A stretch of DNA of 64,000 nt, taken from assembly GCF_025766255.1 (NCBI RefSeq), contig NW_026516738.1, forward strand, positions 62,001 to 126,000. The letters run 5' to 3'. Positions 43,948 through 55,744 of this stretch are shown here, piece after piece. Position numbers and translations under genes: made by a program. The notes beneath the pieces were generated by a model. It was not told where the DNA came from, searched no databases, and saw only the letters and a program-made list of their open reading frames with translations. The DNA is from Zychaea mexicana. Taxonomy: Eukaryota; Mucoromycota; Mucoromycetes; Mucorales; Lichtheimiaceae. Positions within the stretch are counted from its first letter, which is position 1. Each line of letters starts with the position of its first letter.

Positions 43948-46705
43948 ATGTCATACGAAAGGGAAAATGAAGCAGCTCTCGGCAGCTACTCTGCTTTGCA
44001 CGGACACTCCTTGCAACAAGTGTACAATTCGTCATCGGGGACTCCTCTAAATCTTCAGCGACCGACGACACGCAATGGCTCGCCTGCACCTCCGCCCACC
44101 GCTTCTTCACCATCGGTTGGAGGAGCAGGAAACGGCTATCCTTCATTTGCAATGTACCCCAATAACTCTTTTGCTCGATTCCCTGTCTCCATGAATGTTG
44201 GTGCTGGTGGAGGACAGCAGCAACAACCGCAACAAAACCGACAACAGCAAAAGCTCTCACAAGCAACACCCACTTTAGCAGCAGCACAACAACACCAACA
44301 CCAAACTACGAATAATAATACACCAAATCAAGCATCAACACTTGGAGGAGGATCCACGAACTCAATGGCTTCCGACTTGACCGCACAACTGGCAGGCAAC
44401 TCAACACACCTTGCTCGTCAGCTTACGTATGCACAGATTTCCCGTCAGTCTGCATCGCCGCATCACCATGCTCGTACAGCAGCTGCCATGGCGCGCAATG
44501 CTCCTGTCGCCTCTACCGTCACTATCACCGATCCGAATAATCCCTCCAAATCGTTCAATGGACTAATGAAAGGAGGAATTGTCAAACACGATGAAGACAG
44601 TGGACGAGGAAACAAATTGCCGACTCACAACAACAACAATAACAGCAATGGTTTACAACAAGCAACACTCGTTCCGCAAACGTGGACGACGTTGGACCTG
44701 GGCGGCATGGGTCTCAAGAACCTTTCACCGGCACTTTGCAACTATACCTTCTTGACGACGCTTTATTTGAACTACAACAATCTGACACATCTGCCATCCT
44801 CCATTTCCAACCTCGTAAGCTTGAAAACGCTCGACGCTTCAGGCAACAAGCTCACATCGATACCTCCCGAAATGGGTCTTTTGATCAATTTGCGTGAACT
44901 GCTGTTGTTTGATAACAATATCACTGATCTGCCAAATGAAATGGGATCTTTGTATCAGCTCGAGACGCTTGGATTGGAGGGCAATCCTGTTCAGCCAGAA
45001 ATCAAGAATATTTTGATGAAGGACGGATCGGCTGCTGTTATTCTCTCCTTGCGGGAAAATGCTCCAGGTAAAAAAGAATTAGAAAGAAATAGTGTTTCTT
45101 TGTTATATGATTTGCTCATACACGGTAATTGCATACGATATCAGTGGGAATGCCACCTCCTCAACGCGAATGGATTACGGTTGAGAGTAGCTCTTCTGAA
45201 GAAGATGGAGGTAAGTTTATAAGTTGTCATGCTGCATGACAATGAAAATTTCATAAGGGGTGAAGTAATGATAATAGGAGAGTAGGCATCATTTACTGAC
45301 ATATGTTGTTTACTTTGTTGCACAATAGATACATTCTCTGTTTTCTGTTTCAATATTCTGTGTCAAAAGTACGCTACTGCTCAAGCATACGGCTACACGC
45401 CATCATGGGCATTATCATGGGATTATCGTAAGGAGCTGATTCTATCTGAAATCCAAAGCCGGAATGCAGATATCATTTGTCTCCAGGTGAATACAACTTT
45501 CAAACTCTTAAATACGTGTTTCACTGTGGTTGCCATGGCGACAAAGAGATAAAGAGACAAAGTTGCTTAAAGTCGATATTATAGGAATTGGCATACAATC
45601 AATATGAAGAATATTTCAGGCATGAGTTTCGGGAACGTGCTGGCTACGACAGTGTGTTTTACCCTAAATCCCGTGCAAAGACAATGTCTGATAAGGAACG
45701 AGGAGAAGTCGATGGTTGCGCCACTTTCTTCAAGTCATCCAAGTAAGCCTCTATATTAACTTTGTCGTAGAGATCGTTCTTATATTCGAAAAACAGACAG
45801 CTAACATTTGATCGGGCTACTAGATTTGAACTTATTGAAGTGAGCTTACTGGAATACAACCAAAAGGCATTGCAACGCGCTGATTTCAAGAAATGCCCTG
45901 ATATTTATAACCGAGTAATGACCAAGGACAACATTGCTGTACTGACCATGTTGGAGAACAAGGACACGTTAGCACGAGTACTTGTTGCAAACTCGCATAT
46001 CCATTGGGATCCATCCTTTGCCGACGTGAAGCTTGTCCAGGTCGGCATGCTAATGGACGAAATAGACAAGTTCGCCACCAAGCATCTGAAACCGCCCACA
46101 TCATCACCCACTGGCGTAGTATATCCTAATACCTCCAAGCTCCCTACTATCATTGCCGGCGATTTCAATTCGTCACCGGATTCGGGTGTCTATGAATTTT
46201 TGTCAAAGGGAGCCGTCAAGCAAAACCACGCAGATTTTGGCGAGTATCTCTATGGCGATTACACTACCGATGGCTTGTCGCACAAGTTGTCGCTAAAGAG
46301 CTCCTATGCCCAGATTGGCGAGTTGCCCTTCACAAACTACATCGCTGACTTCGAAGGTGTGCTCGATTACGTTTGGCATTCAACGAACACATTGGACGTC
46401 CTGTCGCTCCTTGGTCCAATAGATAAGGATTATCTCAGCAAAGTGGTTGGCTTTCCCAATGCACACTTTCCATCCGAGTAAGTCTTGCTTTAGATAGTGA
46501 GCGTGCCATCGGCAACAGCAGCAACAAAAAAGATGTGAGATGACTGACAGATAGCATTTGTGTCATTACCAGCCATATCCCTATTATGGCAGAGTTCAAG
46601 CTTCGAAGTCCACGGCCTGAAAAGAAGCTGGAAGAACCTAACTTTGGAAACGCAAGCCGCCGGCAGCCTGCTAAAGAAAACAAAAAGGATCATTCGAATA
46701 GATAG
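43948..46705 (+). CDS. CCR4: CCR4 deadenylase, catalytic subunit of the CCR4-NOT complex
   Basis: Cytoplasmic poly(A)-specific 3'-5' exoribonuclease. Six exons: 43948-45067, 45145-45210, 45329-45486, 45585-45742, 45824-46477, 46573-46705; 762 aa. N-terminus (about 1-240) is Gln/Asn/Ser-rich. LRRs about 245-360 (WTTLDLGGMGLKNLSPAL, LTTLYLNYNNLTHLPSSI, LINLRELLLFDNNITDLP), which in CCR4 bind CAF1. Then the PPQREW linker and the exonuclease-endonuclease-phosphatase domain: FCFNILCQKYAT, catalytic Glu in ICLQELAYNQYEEYF, DGCATFFK, AGDFNSSPDSGVYEF, YVWHSTNTL, and NAHFPSDHIPIMAEF with the terminal catalytic His. The last acceptor (AG at 46571-46572) was chosen because it restores the family's PSDH motif; two nearer AGs do not. 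A short basic tail follows. Confidence 0.93.
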
Positions 46706-47261
46706 CAATAGTCAAAAAAAGATCTTTTCATATGTTGTTTTTTGGTTTTTAAGAAACGTACACCGTTCTTGTAAAAGAGAGCATGTTCGTTTTTGCGTAT
46801 TTGTTATTTTTTTCTTTCGGTCATCATCACCTTACTATTTCCTCCTCCTACCATCCCAATCCCCCCGGCAAATTCCCTATCTCGCCCGTCATTCGTCCTC
46901 TTTTACTTTTTTATTCTGTCTGTTTTGCTTCTCGTTTAGTACATACTGTCTTCCACTCACACACACACTCTCTCTCTTTTCTCTTTTGTTTGGATGTTTT
47001 GGGTATACTTTTCTTCACGTGTAAATGACTTCTTTCTTCCTTTTCCTCCTTCTCAAATTACAAAATCTGATTTTTTCCATCTTTCTCATCTTGGTTTTAC
47101 TGTGGGCTCTTGCATTGCTAACACGCACAGGTAGCGACGTACTCAAACACTGGTATTTGAAGGAAAAACATAGAAAAAAAAATCCGATTTACAGAAGGAA
47201 TATATTATATTTATGTATTTCGGTCCACGGTGTGTCTGTATCGTCTTAAACGAACATCTCT
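46706..47261. other. intergenic between convergent genes
   Basis: T/C-rich 3' regions of CCR4 (plus) and the CoA-pathway gene (minus). Hydrophobic short ORFs here (46783-47028, 47025-47249) follow from T-rich sequence and are not called. Confidence 0.45.
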
Positions 47262-48751
47262 CTATGCAGTAACACCCGTTTTGATCCAATGATCATGAAT
47301 ATGTACAAGGTCTGGTATGATTTTGCTCTCGATTTCGACGTTCTCTTTCAATTCTTCAGGTGACAATGACAACACACGCTCCTTGTCGTTCATGATCATT
47401 GTTACTGTCTGCTTGCGAGTTGCCAGCATGTTACCAATCACAACTTGATGGCCATATCGGTTCAATGCTTGTCGCGCCTTTGGTACTAATAAGTTGACGT
47501 CCGTTTCGAGCTACAAAGTGAAGGTGGGGTCATTGGATTAGCTTTTAACGCTCAGGAATCGTCATCCCTCTCATCAACACTTGGAGATCACGTTTCTTGT
47601 ACCTTGAAGGAAACGATCATGCCTTTGGCTGCCCAGTTGCTAACTAACGGCTTCAAAAATTTGGGCACTTGATCCAATGTCAGCGTCAGTGCACCACCTC
47701 TTGATTGAATCTTGTGCTCTGCCTACTTGGCCAAATTATACAATAAATATCTTGACTTCCTTGGAACAACTTGAAAAAAAAAAGAGAGAAGACATTACCA
47801 GTTTCTGCTTTGGAATAAAGAAATCGCTCACAGCAGCAGCAAGATAGTACATTGCCTTTTGCTGTAAACGGGCCATGATCCGTGTGCCGCTCTGCAGCTT
47901 AAACAGATAATCAGATAAGGTGACAAAGTCCAACAGCAAGATTCGATTGGATTCTTTGGCCTTGTGATATTTCAGCAGGATTTTGTTCATTTCGCCCGCG
48001 TATTTAGGATCCACTAAGTTTGAGTAGCGATCACAGTATGAGCATCTTCATTACCAGAGTCATGTCATCATCCCAGGAAAAGAGGGCCACTTCCATCCCA
48101 TATCATCTTCAACATTTGATATACTTTACCACATACGGATCCGTCTTCTTTGGGCAGTAAGTAGTCCAAAAAATTATGCGCCGGGTTATGCGTGTAGTGG
48201 CGATGAAATGGCTCCAAACTGAACTGTCGATGCATAAACACGACAGCATAGCCTGCATCTAGAAAGTATTCAGCCGAGACTGCACCACGATTACCATTGC
48301 TAAAGTTATCAATGAACCGAACAGTTTGATTCTCTAGAGGAACTGTTGTGCCTCCACTCTATAATGTTTTTAGGAGGTTTTGGTATTAGAAGGCGTTAGT
48401 ATTGAGCTGACTATATTTGCAGTGACGGTTTCCAGCTTTTATCACCAGTACTACTATTCTTGCTACTCCCCCCCCCCGCCCCCCACTCCCCACTCGTTAG
48501 ACAGGTAGGAAACTTACGGTGATTAGAACCATTCGAGTGCCAACCTTTTCGTGATGATCCACAAAAGCTGTCAGCTTTTCTTCAAACTCGCCCAAATTGG
48601 CTGGCGGTCTGTTCATGCTAAAGTAAACTTCCGGGTCAATCACGCCTTGACCATTGTCTAAAAGTTGCTCTTCAGAATTCGCTGTTGACGCAGAGGTTGC
48701 GGATGCAGGCATCGGATAAGTTTGTTGAACAATCGTGTCTCGTTCTTCCAT
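47262..48751 (-). CDS. CAB2: phosphopantothenate--cysteine ligase
   Basis: Second step of coenzyme A synthesis from pantothenate: joins 4'-phosphopantothenate and cysteine. Five exons on the minus strand: 48751-48518, 48358-48130, 48013-47799, 47722-47603, 47510-47262; phases consistent, 348 aa. Family features: N-terminal [14 protein letters not shown], then at the exon 1/2 junction [13 protein letters not shown] and [20 protein letters not shown] (nucleotide-binding loop and the NFSSG-like turn), [11 protein letters not shown] in exon 3, HKIQSRGG at the start of exon 4, [20 protein letters not shown], and the C-terminal [16 protein letters not shown]. It matches the eukaryotic stand-alone type (human PPCS, yeast Cab2), not the bacterial CoaBC fusion. 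Start chosen at ATG 48751, giving MEERDTIV; an in-frame upstream extension has no better ATG. Confidence 0.92.
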
Positions 48752-49679
48752 TATTACTAAGTCGATATGTATCGTCGCGGAGTGTAGTACACCGCCAACG
48801 CCGGTTCTCACGACAAAAATGATTTAAAGCTCGGCCTTTCCTTGCCCCGCAATCAGCTACGTCAAACAAAGTAAATAGGCGGCAAAACAATCAATTTGTT
48901 CACTTGGGGCGTATACTCTGTTAGTAGCAGTTAATTTGATCAGCTTTAAATAAGGGTTTGTCTCCTTGTCCTTCCATCAGTTTCTGTATCGTGAGAACGG
49001 TACCAGAACTTGATGACATTTAGTAAGAATCATGCCGGCAATTTCCCGATACATGCGTAGTAGTGATTAATACAACAGATTACCTTTGTTGTATGACATA
49101 GGCGATATATCGGATGAAAGTTCGTTCTTTTCAATTTTATCCAACAATGGTTTGAGATACACGAATATCGAAGCTACGAGATAAGCTAATTTGACCGTTG
49201 TGCAATGACCGGTGCATACCCCAAAAAAACTGAGAACAGATGATCCTCCGGTAGAGACGGTCAATATATCACACAGTAACCTATGCATTCTAGTACGTTT
49301 ATTTGTTTCCAGAGCATTTGTTTGCGACCTATCCATCCATACTCGTGTCAGCCAACCTGACAGATATCATACAAAATTGGGCAATTCCAAATCAAGTAGC
49401 CCATTGAATGCTATAGTTAATAGTTGTCCATCTCACAGACAGCCCCTGCTGTTGAGCAATAAACCTTCAAATACGGCATAACTCGAATTCCTGTTTCAAT
49501 ATGCAGCCTCTGTGTATGAACTTGCACAGCCATCTTGTCTGGCAACGATGTTTCCGGGCCAACACTCTGCCTCTTCCTTAGTGTGTTATTACTGTACAAA
49601 GAACAAAAAATTGAAGGAAGCTTTTAATTTGCATTATATGAGAATATGGATCTATGTATGTGTTTTTGTTGTTGTTGTT
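48752..49679. other. intergenic between two minus-strand genes
   Basis: Promoter region of the CoA-pathway gene and 3' flank of uL24m. Short overlapping ORFs at 49067-49481 show no recognisable features. Confidence 0.4.
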
Positions 49680-50709
49680 TTATGCAGAAGCCACGCGCTT
49701 TTTGTATGGATTTCGAAGTTCTTTGACAAGTCCTTCAGGAAGAGGCGGTACGTCCAAAGAAAGTCCACTGAAGCTTTCGTGAATGGCGTTTTCGGGCGAT
49801 GTGCTGAATTTTTCGTCTTTGATGATAAAAGAAATTAAAAAGGTATGATTAGAACTTTTGCCTCGTTTTACCTTGACAGCACACGCTCTCCTTCTTCCAG
49901 TTCCTTCTATACTCTTTGTTTAAACAAAACGTACCACCACTTCTCTCGTCATATTTCTGTGATGGTTTGGGAATTTCGACATCTGTGCCCTGAACAAATC
50001 GAGTCCATCTCTTTGCTACTCGTCCGTCATCCAAAGTCTTTTCCACCTGTCGACGTTCGATACGTGTAGGAATTCTACGTAACAACGTTCAACGTTGTCG
50101 TAGTCGTAAAATTGAGTATAAGTATGGACACCTTTGCCCAATATCCAGGTCGTTGCCGTTGTTGTTGGTGCTGTTGATGAACTTACTGTGTATCAGGATG
50201 TAACAACATGACGTTCGAGTAGTGGATAGGCATTTCTTTTCTCATGATACCCTCGGGAGCGCCAGGCTGTTGGGGGACGTGCTTCTTGGCCTACATGTCG
50301 TAAAAGCAGAAAATGCATGTTGGTGATATATCCCGTAAGACATGAATTCGGGTTTTTTTGACAGCTCAATAGTGACAAGTAAATATTGGCTTTACCAATT
50401 TTTTGCCTTCAACGATAACCGTGTTCGTCTGGCGATTCACCGACTTGATTTCGCCAATGGTATCCTTATCTTTGCCAGCAATAATGGCAACCTATACAGT
50501 TAGAAATAGAGAAATGAGTCTGTGGGTCAGTAACCAAGAGGACGCGGAACAGTTTTTTGTTTATTTTTCTTCTACTTCAAATTATCAGAGTACGATCATA
50601 CCTTGTCCCCTCGAACAATGTTCCACTGTGTAATTTTGTCCTTGGGATTCACCCATTTTGGTTTGGACAAGTGACGAGAACTGATTCCCTGTGCTTTGAA
50701 ACGGTGCAT
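49680..50709 (-). CDS. MRPL40: mitochondrial large-subunit ribosomal protein uL24m
   Basis: Component of the mitochondrial 54S ribosomal subunit. Five short exons on the minus strand: 50709-50602, 50491-50396, 50290-50187, 50074-49935, 49816-49680; all introns start GT and end AG with consistent phase, 194 aa. The KOW fold is visible: WNIVRGDK/VAIIAGKDKDTIGEIKSV, TVIVEGKKL, AKKHVPQQPGAPEGI, KEMPIHYSNVMLLHPDTQ, followed by IPTRIERRQVEK and KRWTRFVQGTDVEIPKP. C-terminal extension ends LPEGLVKELRNPYKKRVASA, as in fungal MRPL40. The start MHRFKAQGISSRHLS is basic and Ser-rich, which suits mitochondrial import. Exons split the KOW core, so no single ORF reveals the gene. Confidence 0.88.
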
Positions 50710-50760
50710 CGTTTATGTAGAAAAAAAATATTTGAAGAAAGGTTGCAGGTTTCAAGGATT

Positions 50761-50783
50761 GGGCTGGGCTGGGCTGGGCTGGG
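50761..50783. repeat. GGGCT pentanucleotide repeat
   Basis: Four to five tandem copies of GGGCT upstream of the uL24m gene. Confidence 0.85.
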
Positions 50784-50860
50784 TTCTTCTGTGGTTAATA
50801 TCATGTGACTGTGATATATAGTTTAGCGCACTTCAAACATGAACTTCCTATTAAAATTGC

Positions 50861-51400
50861 GTGTTTCTTGATGAGTCTGCTTTTGATATGAACAAGGCTT
50901 GGTCTAAAAAAGGTACGCATGCCATTGTTACCAGGCCTACTACGAGAGAAAATACAACATCTATACTAGGCGCTATCTCTGCTGCAGGTTCGATTACAGT
51001 TGGCGTTAAAAGACCAAGACCCACTAGGACGAGAAAAGCTGAAGGATGCGCCGTTAGTTCAGGAGCAGTAAAAGGTCACTATATTAGTTTATTAAAATGG
51101 CTCTAATGAAATGGATAAGCACCCAGAAATGAAAGGTCATTATGTAGTCATAGATAATGCACCTATTCACACGCATGAAATCTTAAAGAAGTATATTGAG
51201 TGCCGTGGTCATAAAATGTGTGTATCTTCCTACGTACTCTCCGGAGCTTAGCCCAATCCAAAGGGAGTGGGGAGTGACAAAGAGTAAGATTAAGCGGCAT
51301 AGATTTTTGCAGGAAGATACGCCTGCAACAGTGTAGAGAAAAATCACTTAAAGAATGCTGGGAAAATGTCGAACTAAAGAGTCAGTTTAATATCCTCTAA
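50861..51400 (+). pseudogene. Tc1/mariner (IS630-type) transposase, C-terminal fragment
   Basis: DDE blocks in order: first Asp in VFLDESAFDMNKAWSKKGTH with ILGAISAAGSITVG, second Asp after a frameshift in GHYVVIDNAPIHTHEILKKY, and the third acidic residue in PIQREWGVTKSKIKRHRF after another frameshift and stop. The N-terminal DNA-binding half and recognisable TIRs are absent. A dead remnant. Confidence 0.85.
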
Positions 51401-51743
51401 TGACTTCAAACAAACAAAAGAATCATGCAAAAAGAGAAAAAATTGCCGGTTGGGATATTCTATTGGCAGAGAGAGAAGAGCACTATGCTTCAAAGGACAG
51501 AGTGCTTATTTATTTCTGGTGCTGTCGATAAACTGGATATAGTAGAATAGTGTTGTATGATAGTATGATGAATGAGAAACGTACGGGTGAGTGTTTTTTT
51601 GTGGGATTTTTGCGGGGTTTAATAAACTCGTGTTCCTGAGGAAAAGCACTGCAGTAACCTGGATCAAAACCATCCCTTCCCCTTTATTTGCGACCATGTC
51701 TTTCACGCGTGTTCCGAACGGCAACATTGTTTAACACACTCAG

Positions 51744-51986
51744 ATCCTCAAAGATGATGAAGGCCATTTGGTGTACGACACAGACATTGGCTGGCAACTT
51801 CTCCGAAAAAGCTACGATCACCTCAAGCTAGGCATTAGCGTCAGCAAGGTTTGCCTTGGTGCTGTCCAATGTACCAAGGAAGAAACTGGTGAGACCTGGG
51901 TTCACCAAGGCAAACATCAGGAAGCAATTGAAAACAGGCTGTACTTTCTGCTCAGAGAAATCGCCTTTGATTCGTGTTGCATGTGA
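51744..51986 (+). other. possible coding fragment, unidentified
   Basis: Open plus-strand frame beginning after an intron-acceptor-like AG near 51743 (ILKDDEGHLVYDTDIGWQLL, then RKSYDHLKLGISVSK and EAIENRLYFLLREIAF). Its charged composition looks coding, but no start codon joins cleanly (an ATG at 51696 runs into a stop) and the family is not recognised. An overlapping frame at 51856-52080 is also open, so the call is weak. Confidence 0.25.
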
Positions 51987-53623
51987 TGCAAAAGTCAACA
52001 TGAAATTTACTGGCAATGGCGGCAAGTTGACTCACAAGGGCGCACACACACGTACATACATCCTACATATTTACATATAGAATAAGAACATGAATAACCA
52101 ATATAGCGCTCAAAAAACTTCAATTGATAAGATACAGAGTAAGTTCACGGTCTTTACTGCCATACTGTTCTTTTGCTGTCGAATGGGATAGATAGTAGAA
52201 CAAGAAGAGTGAATAATATGATGGTAGCAATGACTATACAAAAATTGTCAGAAATCGTACTTCAATAAAATCCCAATCCCACAAAAGATGATATACAACA
52301 AAAAATATCCCACAAAAAATGTTCGACTTTAATCCACAAAAAATGTTCGACTTCAATAATCCCACAAAAAAAGACCACACCCGAAACGTACGTACGAGTT
52401 TTTTTTCTAAAGGAACTGAACAGCACATGCGTACGGGTTTTTGTCTACCCATCAGTTTTCCCTTTTGGACGACCTTGCCAAATAACTAGCTATTGTCATA
52501 CTTTTCGATGTAAAACTGCTCATTAAATGAGTGCAATGGGTTTAATTACGCTGTTCTTTTCGAGATCTTATATGATTCTGTTCTGCCGCTATGCATTAAT
52601 GCCATATATAAGTTTTGCATTCGCTTCTTTTCTTTAAGTTCTTGGCCTTTTCCCAAGGTCCTCACTGATTTTTTTTTGAGTGCCAACACGACATCATTTC
52701 CAAAAGCACACGACATGGTTTCTAAAAAAATACGACTTCCATCTCTGGAAAATGCGAAATGCGAAATTGATTTTGAACAATCAACGACATCGATTTTTAT
52801 TGGCTAGCAACACCAATTTTGACTACCTGCGACATCACTTGTTGGAAGCACTGTACGTCGTCAACAAACGGATTGATTGTAAGAAAACTAGGTCATAATA
52901 GAGAGCAACAGTATAACGGTAAGAGCGTTGCTACAGGCATAATAAGTTAGGGAATGTAATGTGTTGCCTCGACTTTATGTATAGCGTATTTAGAATTAAT
53001 GCATAGTCCATCGAGGAAGGATGGCATCTACCCTTTTGCACTTGTAAAGATGTTATTATCGCATACCGCAAGGAGCGTTTTGAGCTGATCAATTTGGGTT
53101 GGATTACGTGGTTCCCTCACCGTCCGAGAACCTAGTGACCGTAATCACTTTAAAATCCGCGACTTGCCTCTCTTGATTACCATATATGGAACACATTCGT
53201 TTATCAGATCTCGCATGTTGCTGGGCAACCCAACGCGATGGAATCATGTTGTAGCAACAAATTTAATAAACACACTACTAGCTCGTTACACCTTTCTCTC
53301 CTCCGCACCAAATAACTCTGCCAATAATTTTAGGGCATTGAGACCCTAGATTAAATTAAATAGATCTAGTAAAGAGTAAGAGAGAAAAGCTTATGCGTTT
53401 ATTGAGAGGAGTGGTATCTTGGTGAACGGCACGAATTGTGATAAGTAGTAAAGAAGATGGTATACTAAAACAGATGAAACAAACAAAAAAGAACTGTACA
53501 ATAGTAGTAAAAAAGAGAGAGTTATCTACAGGAGAATAGTGGTGAAGCAAATAAACGAAACAGAAAGACACAAAAAGAAAACATGGTATGAAATAGCGAA
53601 AAGAAGAAGGAACGAGTTGAATG
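51987..53623. other. intergenic with short direct repeats
   Basis: No supportable gene. Direct repeats of CCCACAAAAAATGTTCGACTT type at about 52312-52355, with further CCCACAAAA copies at about 52277 and 52361. Confidence 0.4.
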
Positions 53624-55744
53624 TCATCGTCGTTGGTGTTGTTCGGAAGCAGCAGCAGCTACAGCAGCCTCGATCCAATCAATGGATTGATTTGTAGCAG
53701 AATTTGAAGAAGGTGAAGCGCTGTTGACCGATTGTGAGACAATTGAAGGGATATCCTTGTTGTTCTTCCCCAGACAACTTCGCCAACATGCCGTAGAACA
53801 GAACCGAACACGACGTACAACTGCTGGGTGGCCCTTGTAACTCTTGACTTGCACTGATGTGACCCACTCGTGAACGAACGGCTCCTGACATGCCACACAA
53901 AACCTATATCTGCTTTCCAAGTCTTCAGCCAAGTGCGGAGGCAGGTATTCCAAAGGAACTTTTAAACTGTGTTTGAGAATGGCACGCGTCGCGATTTCTC
54001 GTAATGAATGGATCAGATTGTGTCCGTCATTGGGTGCATGTGTATTGGGTTCGTCTTCTTCTTCTTGCTCAACATAGTCAAGTTCATTGCCGTCTTCGTC
54101 GTCTGAGTTACGCGGTGGTGTAATGGTGCCCACAAGCGCTTTGGGTGTGCCTGGTCGTGAGCCACGAATGTTTAATTGACGTGCATGATACGATAGTTCG
54201 CGATCGATGCCTGCGTCGTCGTCATATCCTTCGGGGAATTGGTGATGGTGGAAATGATGGCGATGGTGATGATGGAGTGGGTGATCGTGGTGGTTGTGAG
54301 GGTGACGGCTTGATGATCGCCGTCGTTGTGGTCGTAGATAGGGTGGTGGTGATATGTTTCGACTAAGATTATTATTGTTGCTGATGATATCGTTACTATT
54401 GCTGCTGTTGCTACTGCTACTGCTACTGCTTGTGCTGGAACTGGAACTGGAACTAGCGGATGGAGGTGCGGATTGGTTGATTTGCACTGCTGCTGCAACG
54501 GCTGCAGCGGGCGTCGGTACCGAGACTTTGGATGCGGGTTCTTCACAGCCCATACCATGGGGACCACAACGATCACGACCCATCAATGTGGGCGCCATGG
54601 GCACTGCTCGTAGAGTCATTTGGCGAACAATCTGTGCATACGCGTCATTATCCGCAAGATCACAATGTCCCGGATGGGTCAGCGGATTGCCCGTGATCAG
54701 CAACGTCGTACGCATCCGTTCGAGGATATCAGCAGGCATGATGCAGAGCAAATTCTCGCTCAGATCAAACAACTCTAACTGCGTCAGCTGGACAAGATCT
54801 GCCGGCAGTGTTGCCAGATGATTTTTGGATACGTTTAATGTTCTGAGCCGTGCACATTGCGCAATGGATTTCGGGATGGTGGAGAGCTGGTTGTCGGATA
54901 CGTTGAGATGGACCAACGTAGCAATGTGCATGTTGCACGGCAATGAACCCAGATGGTTATGTGATAGATCAAGCTCCTCTAGGCAGCGCATGTCGGCTAT
55001 CTGATCCGGAATAAAAGTAAGGAGGTTACCCCCAAATACAGAGCCAAGCTGCAAATGTTGCATTTTCGTCCACAAGCCTAGGTTTGCATCGATCCGTCGA
55101 ATGCGATTGGCGGCGATGCGTAGTGTCTTTAAGTGCGGCAGCTGTGCTGACATGTCGGCTGGGATGCACTCTAGCCGGTTTTGCGATAGAATTAAGACTT
55201 CCAGCTGGCTGAGGTTGTACAGGACGGGTGGAACGGCGGTAAGCATGTTGGATGATGCGTTGAGGATCTTTAGGTGTTTAAGCATGGCGAGGTTGGTTGG
55301 AAGATGGCTGAGGCGATTGCGCGAAATATCGAGTTCGACGAGGTCCTGAAACCGTGCTTGTGGTTGCAACAGCGTTGCCAGTGGCGGTAATAAGCTGTCC
55401 AGCTGCTCTGCAAGTTCGTCTGCCTCCATCCCTCGTCGTCGAAGCATCAACAAGCCGTCGTTGCGTATTTCTCGTCTCGTCGTCTGCTTCTTTTGTATTC
55501 GTACTTGGCCTTCTTTGGTTTGCGATTCACTTTTCCGCCTGCTGCTGTTATCGGCGGTGCTGTCGTTGCTGCCGCTGTTGACGTTAATGTTTCGTACATG
55601 ATGTCCCAGTGGTGCCAATGAGGGATCGTCAATGCATGACTCAATGTCGACGAGAGGATCAGAGTGGCGTGATGGTTGCTCATGGGGAGATAGAACACCT
55701 TGCAGTACCTTGCCACCCATGAGATAGGGTATTATGGTGGGCAT
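53624..55744 (-). CDS. leucine-rich repeat protein with C-terminal cysteine cluster
   Basis: Single-exon ORF of 706 aa. After a polar, basic N-terminus come about ten LRRs (roughly residues 125-365) of the short, plant/Shoc2-like type, xxLPxxLxxLxxLxxLxLxxNxL, for example LVELDISRNRLSHLPTNLAM, LEVLILSQNRLECIPADM and LVHLNVSDNQLSTIPKSIAQ. A Ser/Asn/His-rich disordered segment follows (about 415-520). The C-terminus (about 610-690) is well conserved in appearance: EYLPPHLAEDLESRYRFCVA, then CQEPF and RFCSTACWRSCL, giving two CxxC/CxxxC-type pairs that could bind zinc, as in LRRC28/LRRC58-like proteins. Likely an intracellular scaffold; function not established. No signal peptide or membrane segment. 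Confidence 0.85.
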   Translation of the reverse strand: MPTIIPYLMGGKVLQGVLSPHEQPSRHSDPLVDIESCIDDPSLAPLGHHVRNINVNSGSNDSTADNSSRRKSESQTKEGQVRIQKKQTTRREIRNDGLLMLRRRGMEADELAEQLDSLLPPLATLLQPQARFQDLVELDISRNRLSHLPTNLAMLKHLKILNASSNMLTAVPPVLYNLSQLEVLILSQNRLECIPADMSAQLPHLKTLRIAANRIRRIDANLGLWTKMQHLQLGSVFGGNLLTFIPDQIADMRCLEELDLSHNHLGSLPCNMHIATLVHLNVSDNQLSTIPKSIAQCARLRTLNVSKNHLATLPADLVQLTQLELFDLSENLLCIMPADILERMRTTLLITGNPLTHPGHCDLADNDAYAQIVRQMTLRAVPMAPTLMGRDRCGPHGMGCEEPASKVSVPTPAAAVAAAVQINQSAPPSASSSSSSSTSSSSSSSNSSNSNDIISNNNNLSRNISPPPYLRPQRRRSSSRHPHNHHDHPLHHHHRHHFHHHQFPEGYDDDAGIDRELSYHARQLNIRGSRPGTPKALVGTITPPRNSDDEDGNELDYVEQEEEDEPNTHAPNDGHNLIHSLREIATRAILKHSLKVPLEYLPPHLAEDLESRYRFCVACQEPFVHEWVTSVQVKSYKGHPAVVRRVRFCSTACWRSCLGKNNKDIPSIVSQSVNSASPSSNSATNQSIDWIEAAVAAAASEQHQRR

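Noticed and set aside
46783..47249. Hydrophobic plus-strand ORFs after CCR4
   Set aside because: They come from T-rich 3' flanking DNA with no start context or conserved features.
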